Shown here: positions 33,000 through 44,231 of the stretch, piece by piece
Layout: each line of letters begins with the position of its first letter
How positions within the stretch are numbered: the stretch's first letter is position 1
Origin: Amborella trichopoda
Lineage: Eukaryota > Streptophyta > Magnoliopsida > Amborellales > Amborellaceae
NCBI RefSeq assembly: GCF_000471905.2
Contig: NW_006499364.1
Location: 416,742 to 480,741 of the forward strand
Reading direction: 5' to 3'
DNA: 64,000 nt
Position numbers and translations under genes: made by a program
Notes under the pieces: generated by a model
Seen by the model: the letters and a program-made list of their open reading frames with translations, nothing else
Told to the model about the DNA's origin: nothing
Database searches by the model: none

Positions 33000-33600
33000 T
33001 TTTTCTTTTCTCCTCTCTCTCTTATCTCTATTCCCTGCCATGGACGGTGGGACCCATCGTTGTCTATGTTTTTCTTCTTTCTCTCTCCTTTGCCATGGAC
33101 AACAGAACCCCATCGCCGTTCATGCTTCTTTCATTCCTCTCCCTATCCTGTCAGGGACGGTGGAATCCCATCGCCGTTCATGCTTCTGTCTTTCTTCTCT
33201 CTCCTCGATCATGAACGGCAGAACCCCATTGACGTTCATGCTTTTATCTTTCTTCTCTCTCCTCGGTCATGAACAACGGAACCCCATCATCATTCGTGCT
33301 TTTGTCTTTCTTCTCTCTCCTCGGTCATGAATGACGGAACCCCATCACCGTCCATGATTCTGTCTTTCTTCTATCTCCTCGATCATGGCGGGACCTCATC
33401 GCCATCCATTCTTCCTTCCGTTTCTCTCTCCTTTGTCATGGACGGCGGAATCCCATCGCCGTCCATGTTTCTTTTCCCTTGCTTGTCTCTTCTCTCTTTC
33501 TTCTCTCTCTTTTCTCTTTTTTCTTTCTCTCTCCTCTGTCATGAACGACAGAACCCCGTCGCTGTCCATGTTTCTCTTCCCTCCTTTCTTTCTTCTTTCT
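33000..33600 (+). repeat. Hairpin-forming tandem array in U5 of Element 7 LTR
   Basis: About ten units of 55-65 bp contain gtcatggacggcggaatccc and atcgccgtccatg, separated by CT-rich text (tttctttcttctctctcctc). The best unit has a perfect 11-bp stem, CATGGACGGCG at 33437-33447 with CGCCGTCCATG at 33457-33467. Another (near 33211-33240) has CATGAACG with CGTTCATG, a paired change that keeps the stem. Confidence 0.85.
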
Positions 33601-34278
33601 CTCTCTTCTCACATCTCTCTTCTTCCTTCTCATTCTTCTTCTTCCTCTTTCTCCTCTCCTTTCTTCTCTCCTTTCTTATCTCATCTATTCCTTTCTTTTT
33701 CTTCTCTTTCCTCCTCTCTTTTATTCCCTTCTTTTCACCTCTCTCTCTTCTCCTTTCTGTTACTCTCTTCTTCACTTCCTCTTCTCTCTCTTTCTTTTTT
33801 CACTCTTATCTCTCCTTACTTTCTCTTCTCTTTTCTTCTCCATCTCTCCTTTTCTATTATCTATTCTCCCTCTCTTTGTCCTCTCTCTTCTTTCTTCTTC
33901 CTATCTTCTTTGACCAAAGAAGGTTAAGATTAACACTGTCATGATATTATCATCGTCTAGTAGTATTGGTGTCGTGCTGGTCTGAGTTACCATGCCCGTC
34001 TTATTGCCACGATAGACTAACTATTGTGTTAGGATGGTTGGTGTTGGTCTTGTCATCGAGTAGTATTGCCATAACGTTGGTCTGAGTTACCGTGCCCGTC
34101 TTGCTACCATGCCAGGTCAATCACTATACTGGTCTTACTACTGTGTCAGTCTAGCCACCTGGTCAAATCTCTCTTTCTCTTCTTTTATTTCCTCTACTCT
34201 ATTTCTCCCTTCTCCTCTTATCGACCCTATCTTAATCTCATTCCATCCCTCTCTTCTTTTGAATGTGCATGCCTGTGT

Positions 34279-34682
34279 NNNNNNNNNNNNNNNNNNNNNN
34301 NNNNNNNNNNNNNNNNNNNNNNNNNNNNNNNNNNNNNNNNNNNNNNNNNNNNNNNNNNNNNNNNNNNNNNNNNNNNNNNNNNNNNNNNNNNNNNNNNNNN
34401 NNNNNNNNNNNNNNNNNNNNNNNNNNNNNNNNNNNNNNNNNNNNNNNNNNNNNNNNNNNNNNNNNNNNNNNNNNNNNNNNNNNNNNNNNNNNNNNNNNNN
34501 NNNNNNNNNNNNNNNNNNNNNNNNNNNNNNNNNNNNNNNNNNNNNNNNNNNNNNNNNNNNNNNNNNNNNNNNNNNNNNNNNNNNNNNNNNNNNNNNNNNN
34601 NNNNNNNNNNNNNNNNNNNNNNNNNNNNNNNNNNNNNNNNNNNNNNNNNNNNNNNNNNNNNNNNNNNNNNNNNNNNNNNNNN
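34279..34682. other. Assembly gap (404 N)
   Basis: Undetermined bases inside the LTR of Element 7. The flanks (gaatgtgcatgcctgtgt before, aagtacaagtcaaggg after) align to Element 2 LTR positions about 19700 and 19590, which are only about 105 bp apart there. Confidence 0.95.
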
Positions 34683-34967
34683 AAGTACAAGTCAAGGGAA
34701 GTGATTTCAAACCAGTTGAAGGACTGAGGATTTTCGTCGTGATCTAAGAGGGTGCCTACGCGAGTCAACTCGAGTGAGTCACGGACCCAGGTGAGGTGTG
34801 TCCCACCTCACATTAAATTCCTCTCTCACCGGTTGGTAAACCTGCCCTTGTTTTGTAACAAGGTTCCCGAGAGAGCGATATCAAGTCTCAAGTTTCCCTT
34901 TGAAGCCTGAGATACATGCCACTAGGTCATCTCGACCCTAAGGTGAGATCGAGGCACCTAACCAGCT

Positions 34968-34986
34968 TGGCGACTCCAGTGGGGAC
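34968..34986 (+). promoter_or_regulatory. Primer binding site, Element 7
   Basis: TGGCGACTCCAGTGGGGAC, three bases (GCT) after the LTR end. This is the best-preserved copy in the window and the reference for the others. It resembles the tRNA-Arg type site known in Ogre/Tat elements. Confidence 0.8.
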
Positions 34987-35052
34987 TTACTACCCATTTG
35001 TCGGGTCATCCTTGTTTGGCTAGTCTCTCCTTTGTTTTTCTATATTGCACAC

Positions 35053-37098
35053 ACATGGCTTCTGGGTTCCTTAACCCATTCATTCGGATCGGGGTCTCAT
35101 CGCCGCATTCGTGAGCTTCCCCCGGGAGCGAGTTCCTCAAACTTCATTCCCAACTTTCCTTCTGAGCAAAGACCTAGTGTCTAGCTCTCAAGTCTTAATC
35201 TGGATAGGTGTCAGGAGGGACTTAAAGGCCCCTAACTCCCCATCTTCTTAGCTCTAGTGGAACCTCCACCAAAGCACTCTGCATAGGTAGCATGTCTGCT
35301 GCCACTCACAGCATACACCCTATCACCGGTAAGTCACTTACCGGTCGTATTGCCAAGGTACACTGAAAGGCTACCCAGTCCCTTTCTGCAAAGGCAAGTA
35401 AGTTGTTGTTGCTCCTACGGGTCGTCATAAGGCCAACCCCTACATTCCTCTACCACCTCGGGTCTCTATGCTTAGAGGCTCAACACATCGAGGCGGAGAC
35501 CCTGGAGCCTCCACCTCTCGCACACACACTAAAACTTGTGGGTCATTCACTCGAGCCACACCTAGAGGCAAACCTTATGTTACCTCGAGTCAGTGTCTAG
35601 GATCAAGCCTCCTCAAGCCAGGTCCTGTACACGTTATGCATATGCATCCCACCACTCAGGGCAACGCCGTCGCTGTGCCAACCCAAGTCCACGGGAGACG
35701 CCCCCTCATCCTCCCATTCACCACACACTAGTACACGCTGTAAAGGGTTGGCTTCCACCTGTTCTCTTACAGACACTTGCTCGCAGTCCTCGGCCTCTTA
35801 AGGCCAGACCACCTGTTCGAGCTCATCTACTGCACACAGCATGCACCCGGCTACCAGTAAGTCTCTTGGCGGTCATATTGCTGAGGCATGCTGGAAGGCT
35901 GCCCCTACCACTTTCGCGAAAGGCAAGCAGGTTGCTGTCGCTCCTGAGGTTCACCTCAAGGGAACCCCCCATACTCCTTCACCACTTCGAACCCTACACC
36001 TAGAGGCTCGATACACCGAGGAAGAGACCCTACGACCTCTACCTCTCGCAGCTACCTATCAGCTTGTGGTCCATCCACTTGAGCCACACCTCGAGGCAAC
36101 CTTCACGTTTCCTTGAGCTCGCATCCAGGGCTAAGCCTTCTAGGGCCGAACCCTGCATGCACCATGAATTTGCTGTCCATAGCTCGGGGCAGCGCTAGCT
36201 TTATGCCACCTCGAGCACATGAGGGTCGACTGCTCATCCTCCCTCCCAGCACACACAGCTTCACCCTGTGAGAGATGGGCTCTTTTTCGGTCCTTCACCG
36301 ACACAAGCTCGTAGGTCATGGCCTCTTCAGGTTGAACCCGTCGACCAAGCCTGGACTGACGCCCAAGTCACTTGGACGGCTAACCTTAAAGGTGCACGTG
36401 CATCGACTCTACAGGTTCCTCCCCGGTCCAAATTCAGGCGGAGTCATAAACCAGCTACTTCCGCTGCCGCTCTCCCAACACCAGGCAAGCACCTTGAGCC
36501 CTAGTACTCAAAGGTCTTCCCCAAGAGTACCATCTTGAGCCAGCCTCAGGTCATCTATGCACTCAGGCCGCACAAAGGGATTCGGGGCAGCGGCTTAATG
36601 TTAGACAAAAGCGTCCAGCCTCCAAGGCATAAACCCAAGCTGCCTTCTGTCCTTGGGCCCCACTCCTTGCTCTAACTCATAGACACGACCCTTGAATGTT
36701 CAAAGAAGCCGGGCTAGTTCAGGTCTCAGACTTGATTATGGAATGAAATCCACAGCAGCCTTAGGATTAAGCAGAAGAGAGGTCTTCAGATCCTGATCAA
36801 AGAAGCCTCTAAGAAAGTAGAGGTCACCACCCTTGATGACCTCTTGCCTAGTAAACCTTTCTTCCCTCTTCAAACTGCTGAACTCGAGTGAGTCCAAGAG
36901 TATTGCTGGGTTGTTACTGCCAAGAAACCACAGTCCCTAGACCATCAAGAACCGATCTTCACAAGATTGGCATACAAGGCTCGAGGCCAGTCGGGGCAAG
37001 CCGAGCCCCTGCAGACTGACTTGCCACGCCCGACTCGCCAACCTTGGTAGTCCACTGCGACACCAGGCTCTGACCGTCCAAAAGAAGTAGTTAGTGTC
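35053..37098 (+). pseudogene. Leader ORF (ORF0) and gag N-terminal extension, Element 7
   Basis: The frame starts MASGFLNPFIRIG at 35053 and continues, with frameshifts, through FLLSKDLVSSSQVLIW and SGTSTKALCIGSMSAATHSI. A segment starting near HPITGKSLTGRIAKVHWKAT (about 35310) is repeated as HPATSKSLGGHIAEACWKAA (about 35843): an imperfect tandem duplication of about 530 bp, with a weaker third copy after 36240. Near 36900-36990 there is text (SSQDWHTRLEASRG) shared with Element 8. No domain is recognised. Stops are frequent. Confidence 0.5.
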
Positions 37099-37790
37099 AT
37101 GGTGATCAATGATCTAGATGACGCTCAGGAAGAGCGGATAAGCAAGTTCCACGTAATGGTCCACTCCATCCTTGAGAACTCCACACCGGCCTCCCAAGAC
37201 AGTTCTGCCTCCTGCGGGGTCTCCCAAATCGACATAAATGCTATGGTGGCCCATAGCCTCAAGAACAAGGTCCCAAGAATGCAGGAGGTGCCGATTTACT
37301 AGAAATCATACCCCTCGTACATTGATCAGGTACCGTTTCCCCCAAACTACCAAAAAGGGAAACTCCCCCTATTCAATGGTACTAAGTCCCCTCACCAGTA
37401 TACCGCCCACTTCCAAGCAGCTTGTAGGGAGGCAGAATTTGAAGGGCGACTTCTCCTCCATTATTTTGTCGAGACTCTCGAAGGGCCAGCCTTTCAGTGG
37501 TATGCTCGGCTGCCTCCAAACTCGGTGCAGATGTGGCAAGAAAATGGAGCAGTTGTTTTACCAACGCTTCTACGAAGTCCAAAGGAACGTGGAAACCATC
37601 AAGCTTTTTACTCTGATGCAAGACCCTGGTGATTCGGTTGACAAGTTCATCGCCCGATGGAGAGAGATGAAAACTTTAATGCCACTCTCATGACTGAGAA
37701 GGAAGCGGTCCAAGCATGCATATGAAATATGCTTCCCGAGATCGCCCCGCATGTCGAGGCATCTAATCCACCCTCCATGTTAGAGCTCAT
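37099..37790 (+). pseudogene. gag, 5' part, Element 7 (cut by Element 8)
   Basis: Begins MVINDLDDAQEERISKFHVM, then SQIDINAMVAHSLKNKVP, KLPLFNGTKSPHQYTAHFQA, LEGPAFQWYARLPPNSVQM and, in another frame, MEQLFYQRFYEVQRNVETI and DSVDKFIARWREM. This is the plant gag core. The sequence stops at 37790 inside the phrase coding MLELI, where the LTR of Element 8 starts. It resumes at 54734. There are two frameshifts in this part. Confidence 0.88.
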
Positions 37791-40522
37791 TGGTTAGGTG
37801 CCTCGATCTCACCCTCTTGATCTAGATGATCTGGTGGCACGTATCTCGGGTTTCTAGTGAACTCGAGTTATGAGATCGCTGTCTCGGAACCTTGCTCAAG
37901 AGCAAGGGCATGTATACCAACTGATGAGAGATGAATTTAAGGTGGGTTTGGGACGTACTCCGGCTGGCTTGCGTGGGTGCCCTTTTAGATCGCATCGGAA
38001 AGGCCCCCAGCTGCTTTAGCTGGTTTGGAATCACCTCCCTTGACCTGTAATCTCCTTGTTTTCTGCACAACACTTCTATGGGTCGAAGAGACCCACCCTT
38101 GTCTTAGGGCAATCCACATTCGTGTGGATAAGAATGTGAGAGGTTAGAATGATAGAGTGAAAGTTTCGAGCAAAGTTCGAAAAGAGAAAAAAACTTGATG
38201 AAGGGAAGAAACTAGCTTGATAGCCAGACAGTGACTGACTCGAAGTGGTAGTAAGACGGGCATGGTACTCAGGACTAGCACGGCAGCAACACAACTCAAA
38301 ACTGAGGCAGATATGGCGGTGCTAGGCTAAGTCGACCCTCAATCAAGTGAGAAGAGGAGAGAATGAAGAGAAGGCATGAGATGGCAGAGAGATAGGTTGC
38401 TGACGGCAGGCATCGCCACCCACGACTGTGCAGTAGCAGTGTCATGGACGACACTAGGCATTACCGTTGGTAAAACAAGAAGGCAGCGCACCCCGACGCA
38501 GGCGGTGATAGCCTCTCGTGAAGCACATGGCAATAGCTATTTGCGAAGTGCACGATGATAATTCTCATGAGGCGCACTGCGGTAGGAGTGGGACGCGGGG
38601 GGAGTGGCTATGAGCACTGAACGCACGAAGGAGGCTCGTGGACAGTGATAGGCACCGCGCACGCAAAGAAAGCTCGCGGGCAGCTATAGACATTGTCGAT
38701 ATCTCTCGTGGGCGACGATAGGCATCGCCGTCTGCGATAGGAGTGTGATAGGGGAAGGCCCCTGTCAGCGGCAATGAGTCTCATCATCTGTGCTTTTCAC
38801 TGGGGTGTCGAGGAGTGTCTACAGACGGCGATGAGCAGCTCCGTCTGAAAGCCTCGTTGGGGGGAGAGATGGACGAACAAAAGGAGAAGGAGGCTCGCGC
38901 ATGGCCTTGTAATCACCATGCGTGACCTATGAGACCACATGAGAGGCATGCACGGCACTGCCCTTGTCGTGCATGACCTTTGAGGGGAGCTTAGACGGAG
39001 AAGAGGAAGAAGAAGGAAAGGAAGAGAGAGAAGAAGAAAAGAAAAAGAAGAGCGAGAAAGTTTACCTTGAGCCTAGAGGTATCGGTTCAAAAGTTTCTCT
39101 CAAACTTACTCTCTCTCCAAAAGTGGCCCAATAATGAGAAGAAAGAGAAACTTTATTCAGTACAAACTCTCTCTTCGTGTATTCTATATGTGTCTATTGC
39201 CTCTTTACATACAATGATGGTACGTGGTATATATAGAATTTGCCCCAAACATAGGTGGATGATCAAAAGTAAACCTAATTACTGAAAATTAAGATTAAAT
39301 TTAATTAAAAGAAATTAGAAAAGAAAATAGGGTGCAAAATGACAAATTTGCCCATTCCTAACAATTTGTGGAATTTCAGCACAGTCCTTGTGTTGCCTTA
39401 GAACGTGCATGATTTTTCATGGATGATCCGGGGTCGTTCTAATGCTAAGTTGATCGAAAGATGATTGTTTTCCTATAGGGCTCAGCATGGCAATCGTTTT
39501 GATACCAACTTCAAGCCGTGGATCATGTTTTTAGCGCACTATCAAGTGACTTGAAGTTTGAATGGATCTCGAAACTTCTGATCGATAGTGTGCTCGTTCT
39601 TTGATGTTTTTAGGTGATTTCTTCTCTGGATCATACTTAGCATGACTTTATGATCGCTGGGCAACAAATACAGCTCGTTCCGTACCCCAACGATGATTTT
39701 GCAACTTTGAAATTTTGACCAGAATATAGAATTCTGACGACAAAACTTTCAGTCGTTTCGTCGATTTCGTGGGTAGAATCCGATCGTTCATCATGCACGG
39801 GTTTCGGGTCAGAGATAGCTTGAGACCTTACATACGTGATGGAATTAGTCTCATGTCGATCGGGCTCACACACAGAGTTATTTGATTGCTCGAGCGAGGC
39901 ATGATGCTGTTGATTTTCCTGCACTTTTTTCACTGAACAGTAACTTCTCTCTAGCTTTTCTTTGTGCTCGGGCATTGTCATGGGGCGTGCCACATATCGA
40001 AACGCTTGTCTTGATGAGACGAATATGCTCACAAAATTTGGGCTGATCCAACCTCGAACGAGTAAGATATGAGCATTGAAAGTCACTGGTCATGACTGTC
40101 CCTTCAATGGTGTGGAGTTGTAGGGTGGTTGCACGGGAATAGCGTGCGGCTCCTCCTGTTTCACTCTTTTTCCTACATCGTCTTCCTGGAGTGTCCGTTC
40201 TAGCTGAAATTTGTCCTTTAGAGGTTTTTAACCATACCAAATCCAATGATGGTGGTCTCACAGTAAATTGAGACACCGAAATTTGTAGCTCTAGTTATAG
40301 GGTCCATTTGAGGGTTTTAGAGGCCGATTTTGTCGAAACTGTTTCTTAGTGTGCATTGCCTTAGACATGGCAGAATGTGACGAAACTTCGTAGGAGTCTT
40401 TTGAGAGTCCTCATGAAGATCTCAACCAGTTTTGGGGTTGTTCTGAGACTGTCAGAATTCCCATTGTTTGCTACGCATTTATTGAGCAGAGGCCCCATGA
40501 TGATGAAAAATATCTTCGAATA
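37791..40522 (-). repeat. 3' LTR of Element 8 (2732 bp)
   Basis: On the minus strand it starts TATTCGAAGATATTTTTC at 40522 (mutated from TGTTGG, as preserved in Element 3) and ends GCACCTAACCA at 37791. TATA-like TATATATACC lies near 39236-39227 and the complement of AATAAAG at 39151-39157. The U5 contains palindromic text (CAGACGG at 38822 with CCGTCTG at 38841). Confidence 0.9.
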
Positions 40523-40540
40523 GCATGCCCCACCAAATGT
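40523..40540 (-). promoter_or_regulatory. Polypurine tract, Element 8
   Basis: Just before the 3' LTR the minus strand reads TTTGGTGGGGCATGC. A G-rich run here is the expected primer for plus-strand cDNA synthesis. It is imperfect because of the CATGC end. Confidence 0.5.
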
Positions 40541-41388
40541 TGTGCTTCGAGAGAATCGAGAAGGGAAATCATTTAGGAAGTTTGAGGGATTTTGTCGAAG
40601 TCCTCACCCTCAAGGGACTATTTGCGATTATGAAGCGTGAGGCTTTTGTGGAGAACTCCTCGGACAGAATCAGACCTATTTGAAGGCCAAATGTTATGAG
40701 TCTTTTGTCGAAATTGTTCACTGCTACACCGGGTTTGCTTTTGATGATCAGGGTATCTTTGTAGGTCTTGTCTAGCGGGGTCTAATCAGGGGCTTCTGAC
40801 TTGCCTAAAAGTCTAGGCCCTTATTGGCTAGGGGATTTTGGAGAGGAATATCGTGAAGTCTTTGGCAAGTTAAACCCTGGCTTCGTCATTTTCGTTCTTT
40901 CGTGATGGTATTTAGCATTTTAGAGGATATTTTAGTCCTCGTCCTCACCCTCAAGGACTCTTATTGTTGTTGATGTTGAAATGTGGGAGATCTTATGCGG
41001 CTCTCACTCCCTGATGAGCTAATTTGTGTTGTTGATGTTTGGGAGATCTTCTGTGGCTCTGACTCCCTGATGAGACAATTTGTGTTGTGATATGATGAGT
41101 AATGGTATGGATGTAACTCTGATGAGAATGACAGTCCAGAGCACAGATGAACCTTACAGAGGGTTGAAGGGAAAAGAATGGCCCTAACTCCCTGGGGATA
41201 GTGGGTCGCAATAAGATGTGACTCTTAGTGGAATGTTAGTGCAAAACGAACCTATTGAAGATTAAAGGGTTAGGTACGCCCCTTGCATGCATCTAACTCC
41301 ACTGAGGGTGTTGATGAAGTACACCTTTAGCGAATAAGTGGCCCATCTCTTAATTAGAGTCATGCGTATGGACCATTTGTCGTGCCGT
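40541..41388. other. Non-coding 3' region of Element 8
   Basis: No gene is seen. The phrases cctcaccctcaagggact (about 40600) and cctcaccctcaaggactc (about 40950) are repeated, as are gggagatctt and ctgactccctgatgag (40986-41075). The tone is that of decayed tandem repeats next to the satellite. Confidence 0.5.
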
Positions 41389-42040
41389 GTGTTACAGTTT
41401 AAGGGTCTTATGGGTCGAACCATGGCTATGTTGTTTTAAGTTGTGTGGTTAGGACCATGCAGTTTAAGGTTGTGCAACTAGACCTTCGCTACAATTTTAG
41501 GTCATGTAATTTGGACCATGTCGCTAAGCCTTTTAAGTCATGTGGTTAGGATGTGCACTATGGTTTATGGTCACAGAACTGGACCATAATCGTACAATTT
41601 TGAGTCGTGCGATGAGGACTAAGAAGTTTAAGGCCGTGCAACTAGACCTCCGCTACAGTTTAGGGTCATATAGTTTGGACCAAGGCTGCGCAGCTTAAGG
41701 TAACGTAGCACGGACCACACACAATAGTTTAGGGTCACATAGCTTGACCATAGTCGTATAGTCTAGAGTCATGCGACGAGGACTAAGCAGTTTAAGGTCA
41801 TGCAACTAGACCTTTGCTACAGTTGAGGGTAATAAAGTTTGGACCATGGCTGCATAGTTTAAGGTCATGCAGCACGGACCGTGCACTATGGTTTAAGGTC
41901 ACACAGCTGGACCATAGTCGTACAGTTTTGAGTCGTATGACAAGGGCTATGGAGTTTAAGGTCGTGCAACTAGACCTCAGCTACAGTTTAGGGTCATATA
42001 GTTTAGACCATGGCTGTGTAGTTTAAGTTCATGCAGCACA
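41389..42040. repeat. Tandem satellite with gtttaaggtca units (Element 8)
   Basis: Units such as gtttaaggtcgtgcaactag, acctccgctacagtttaggg and tcatatagtttggaccatgg follow in the same order as in Element 2 (7050-8430). At least two higher-order units are recognisable. Confidence 0.88.
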
Positions 42041-42247
42041 GACTACTGTGTGGTGAAGGAATGTGGCTCCATGACGAACAAAGCCATCACCAGAGGCTAG
42101 ACTCCCTGAGGTGTGAGACTGTTATGGAGGGAATTAACTTCCTGAAGAGGCATGACAATGGTCCAGAGGGGAGTGTCATGGCATGATCGCGGTACTAAGT
42201 GTTGGATGGCGCACACGGCATTGGGCTTAGATGGTGCGTGCACGGCA
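42041..42247. other. Non-coding spacer
   Basis: Short repeats of ggcattgggcttagatggtg and cacggcattaggtacttg; nothing coding is seen. Confidence 0.4.
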
Positions 42248-42279
42248 TTAGGTACTTGTTGAAGTGTGCGGTGTTAAAT

Positions 42280-42548
42280 CCTTGACGAAGGGCATGTCAA
42301 TAGCCTCAGGGCGCATCGATAGCCTCAGGGCAAAGGCGCGCGACAATGGAACTTGATGAAGCCGTGTGACAATGGCCCTTGATGAAGGCACGCAGCGATG
42401 GCCTTTCACGAAGGCGTGCGGCGATGGCCCTTGACTAAGGCACGCGACGATGGCCTTTGACAAAGCCGTGCAACGATGGCTTCTTAACGAAGGCGTGCGG
42501 TGATGGCCTTTGAAGAAGGCACGTGACAATGGCTTCTTATGCGACATG
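42280..42548. repeat. 26-bp minisatellite in Element 8
   Basis: About eight units of the type gaaggcgtgcggcgatggcc followed by cttgac. The period of 26 is not a multiple of three, so the open frames crossing it are artefacts. Confidence 0.85.
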
Positions 42549-42708
42549 CGGCGATATCCCTTTCAGGCCTAGGGCTTGACCCGCCCCGGCCTAGTCTTAT
42601 TGTCGTCTGAAGATGAGGATTGCAATGTCTTTTTGGATTTGTCAAAGGGTAGTTTATGACACTGCTGAGTACCCCCTTTTATTATTTTACCGAAGGGTAG
42701 AACAGTTT

Positions 42709-42710
<2 letters not shown>

Positions 42711-42742
<32 letters not shown>

Positions 42743-42750
42743 AGAGAGAG
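42711..42750. repeat. GA microsatellite
   Basis: An almost perfect (GA)n run of about 38 bp. Confidence 0.95.
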
Positions 42751-42759
42751 CCTGAGCTT

Positions 42760-44231
42760 TTAACAAGATATTTTTTACGAGAACTCCCTGGCCAAAATTT
42801 CAGAGGTCTTCAAGAGATTTTCTAACAAGCTTCAGGAGGTTGCGAAGCTTCGTACCATGATTGTAAAAATTTTCGGAGAGTGCTGAGGCTCTCTGAAGGG
42901 GAAACAGGGCTTCTCAGAGCCGTAGAAAATTTTGCAAAGGTGCTTCTGCTAGGGTTCGAGTGTTTCTCCGGTAGTTCCGTGGCTGAAGGGAAGTTGCAGA
43001 TAAGTCGGAGGAGTCGGACGGTCCTCTGACTATTTAGGGGGAAAGAAGGAGCAGCAGTAGTTGGCTCACTAAGAACTCAATGGGTTTCAGGTGAGTTTTA
43101 TGGTGAACTGCTGAAGTGGGAAAACTAAGGAAGAGGAAAACCCGCAAGGTCAAGGAAGCTGGTTAGGGATTTTGGTGGTTTTCCGCTAACTACATTAACA
43201 AGTAGAAGGCAGGGGAAGGGTTTCGAGCTGAACAGGAGTGAACTCTCGGGGAAGAGGGGAAGCACCGGTAAGGGAAAGAACAGAGAAGGGTTCCCAACAG
43301 GCGGAGGATTGTTTTTGGTGAAACCCGAAGGGTTGTGAGGAGGTGGACCGTCCGCAAGGGAATACAGTTGGGGGAACCGAAGAGTCGTGGGTGTCAATGT
43401 CCCCTGGGAATTGGGAACAGTGGGAACCGGGGAATTTCAAGGGCATGCCGGACATTAAGTCGCATGCAGTGCTGCCTTCGCATGACCCTAGGCCACGCAC
43501 GGTGATAGCCATGCTCGGGAGCACACCAGTAATGGTCTCGCGCTGCGTTGACCCGCCTATGGTGGTGGTAGAACGCACATTATGTTGCACACGACGATGG
43601 TTGCGCATGGTGTCGAGTTGCACACAGTGATGACCATGGATAACGATGTCTCACGAGGGTCAAGAGTGATGGCAAGTGAGGAGGCCTGCCACTGCAGTCT
43701 ATTGAAAGACGAGTCCTCCAGCACGACCGTGGAGACCATGTTGTTCTGTAGAAGGGCATCCACTGTGAAAAGGGTATGCTCTACATCATAGGCAAGTTTC
43801 TTGATAGAGAAGTCTGCCTTGTATGTTTGATATACCAGCTAAATGAATTGGAGCCGACTCAAAAATGCTTGGCCTCTTCTTTTGGCCTATAACCATCTTC
43901 TTTGGTGGCACTTATCAGATGAACTGAAGCTAACTCTCCAAGTGGTTTTGCTTCTTCTTCATAAGGAGAGAATTTTTTTGGTGGGTTTGCTTCTTCTCTA
44001 TGAGGAAGACATTTGTTTTGGCCTATAACCGTCCTCTTATCCTCATATGCAAGAGCAACACTTTTGGTGCCAACTATTTTCTTTCCCTCAGATATAAGAG
44101 AATTGTAATCTCCCTAATAATGGGTACCTTGGTTTGTATCTTGTAATTCATTTTTATTGCAATGAAAAGAGTTAGAATTTGTTCGGACTACCTTGCTTGC
44201 TTTGCATTGAGTCTCTTTTCTTGAGTATGCA
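42760..44231. other. Non-coding 3' region of Element 8 after integrase
   Basis: No gene is seen. At 42780-43340 G-rich text (ccggtgaagggaa-like phrases) resembles the PMD leader of Element 2. At 43440-43660 a loose repeat of gcatggtgtcgagttgcac and cacacagtgatgacc occurs. At 43870-44050 there are three copies of a phrase containing ttggcctataac, and the end matches the tail of Element 1. Confidence 0.45.

Larger units (their letters stand above)
30895..34964 (+). repeat. 5' LTR of Element 7 (about 4.07 kb including gap)
   Basis: Starts TGTGTGAACACATTTTCC and ends CACCTAACCA, three bases before the PBS. The first 1.3 kb (U3) matches the LTRs of Elements 2, 3 and 8 on the other strand. TATA is at 32201, AATAAA at 32261. 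The long U5 has a CT-rich tract (32300-32740, 33470-33930), a hairpin array and a gap of 404 N. The last about 250 bp again match the other LTRs. Confidence 0.82.

Noticed and set aside
32291..33944. Long open frames rich in Ser, Leu, Phe and His (up to 205 residues)
   Set aside because: They are translations of CT-rich LTR sequence and the hairpin array; frames overlap each other and no domain is visible.
34109..34768. Open frames of 150-212 residues
   Set aside because: They run across undetermined bases and are not real.
34968..34986. tRNA-derived gene fragment
   Set aside because: Only 19 bases match the tRNA 3' end pattern, directly after an LTR; it is a primer binding site.
42248..42547. 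99-residue frame with repeated text
   Set aside because: It spans a 26-bp minisatellite whose period is not a multiple of three; it is an artefact.
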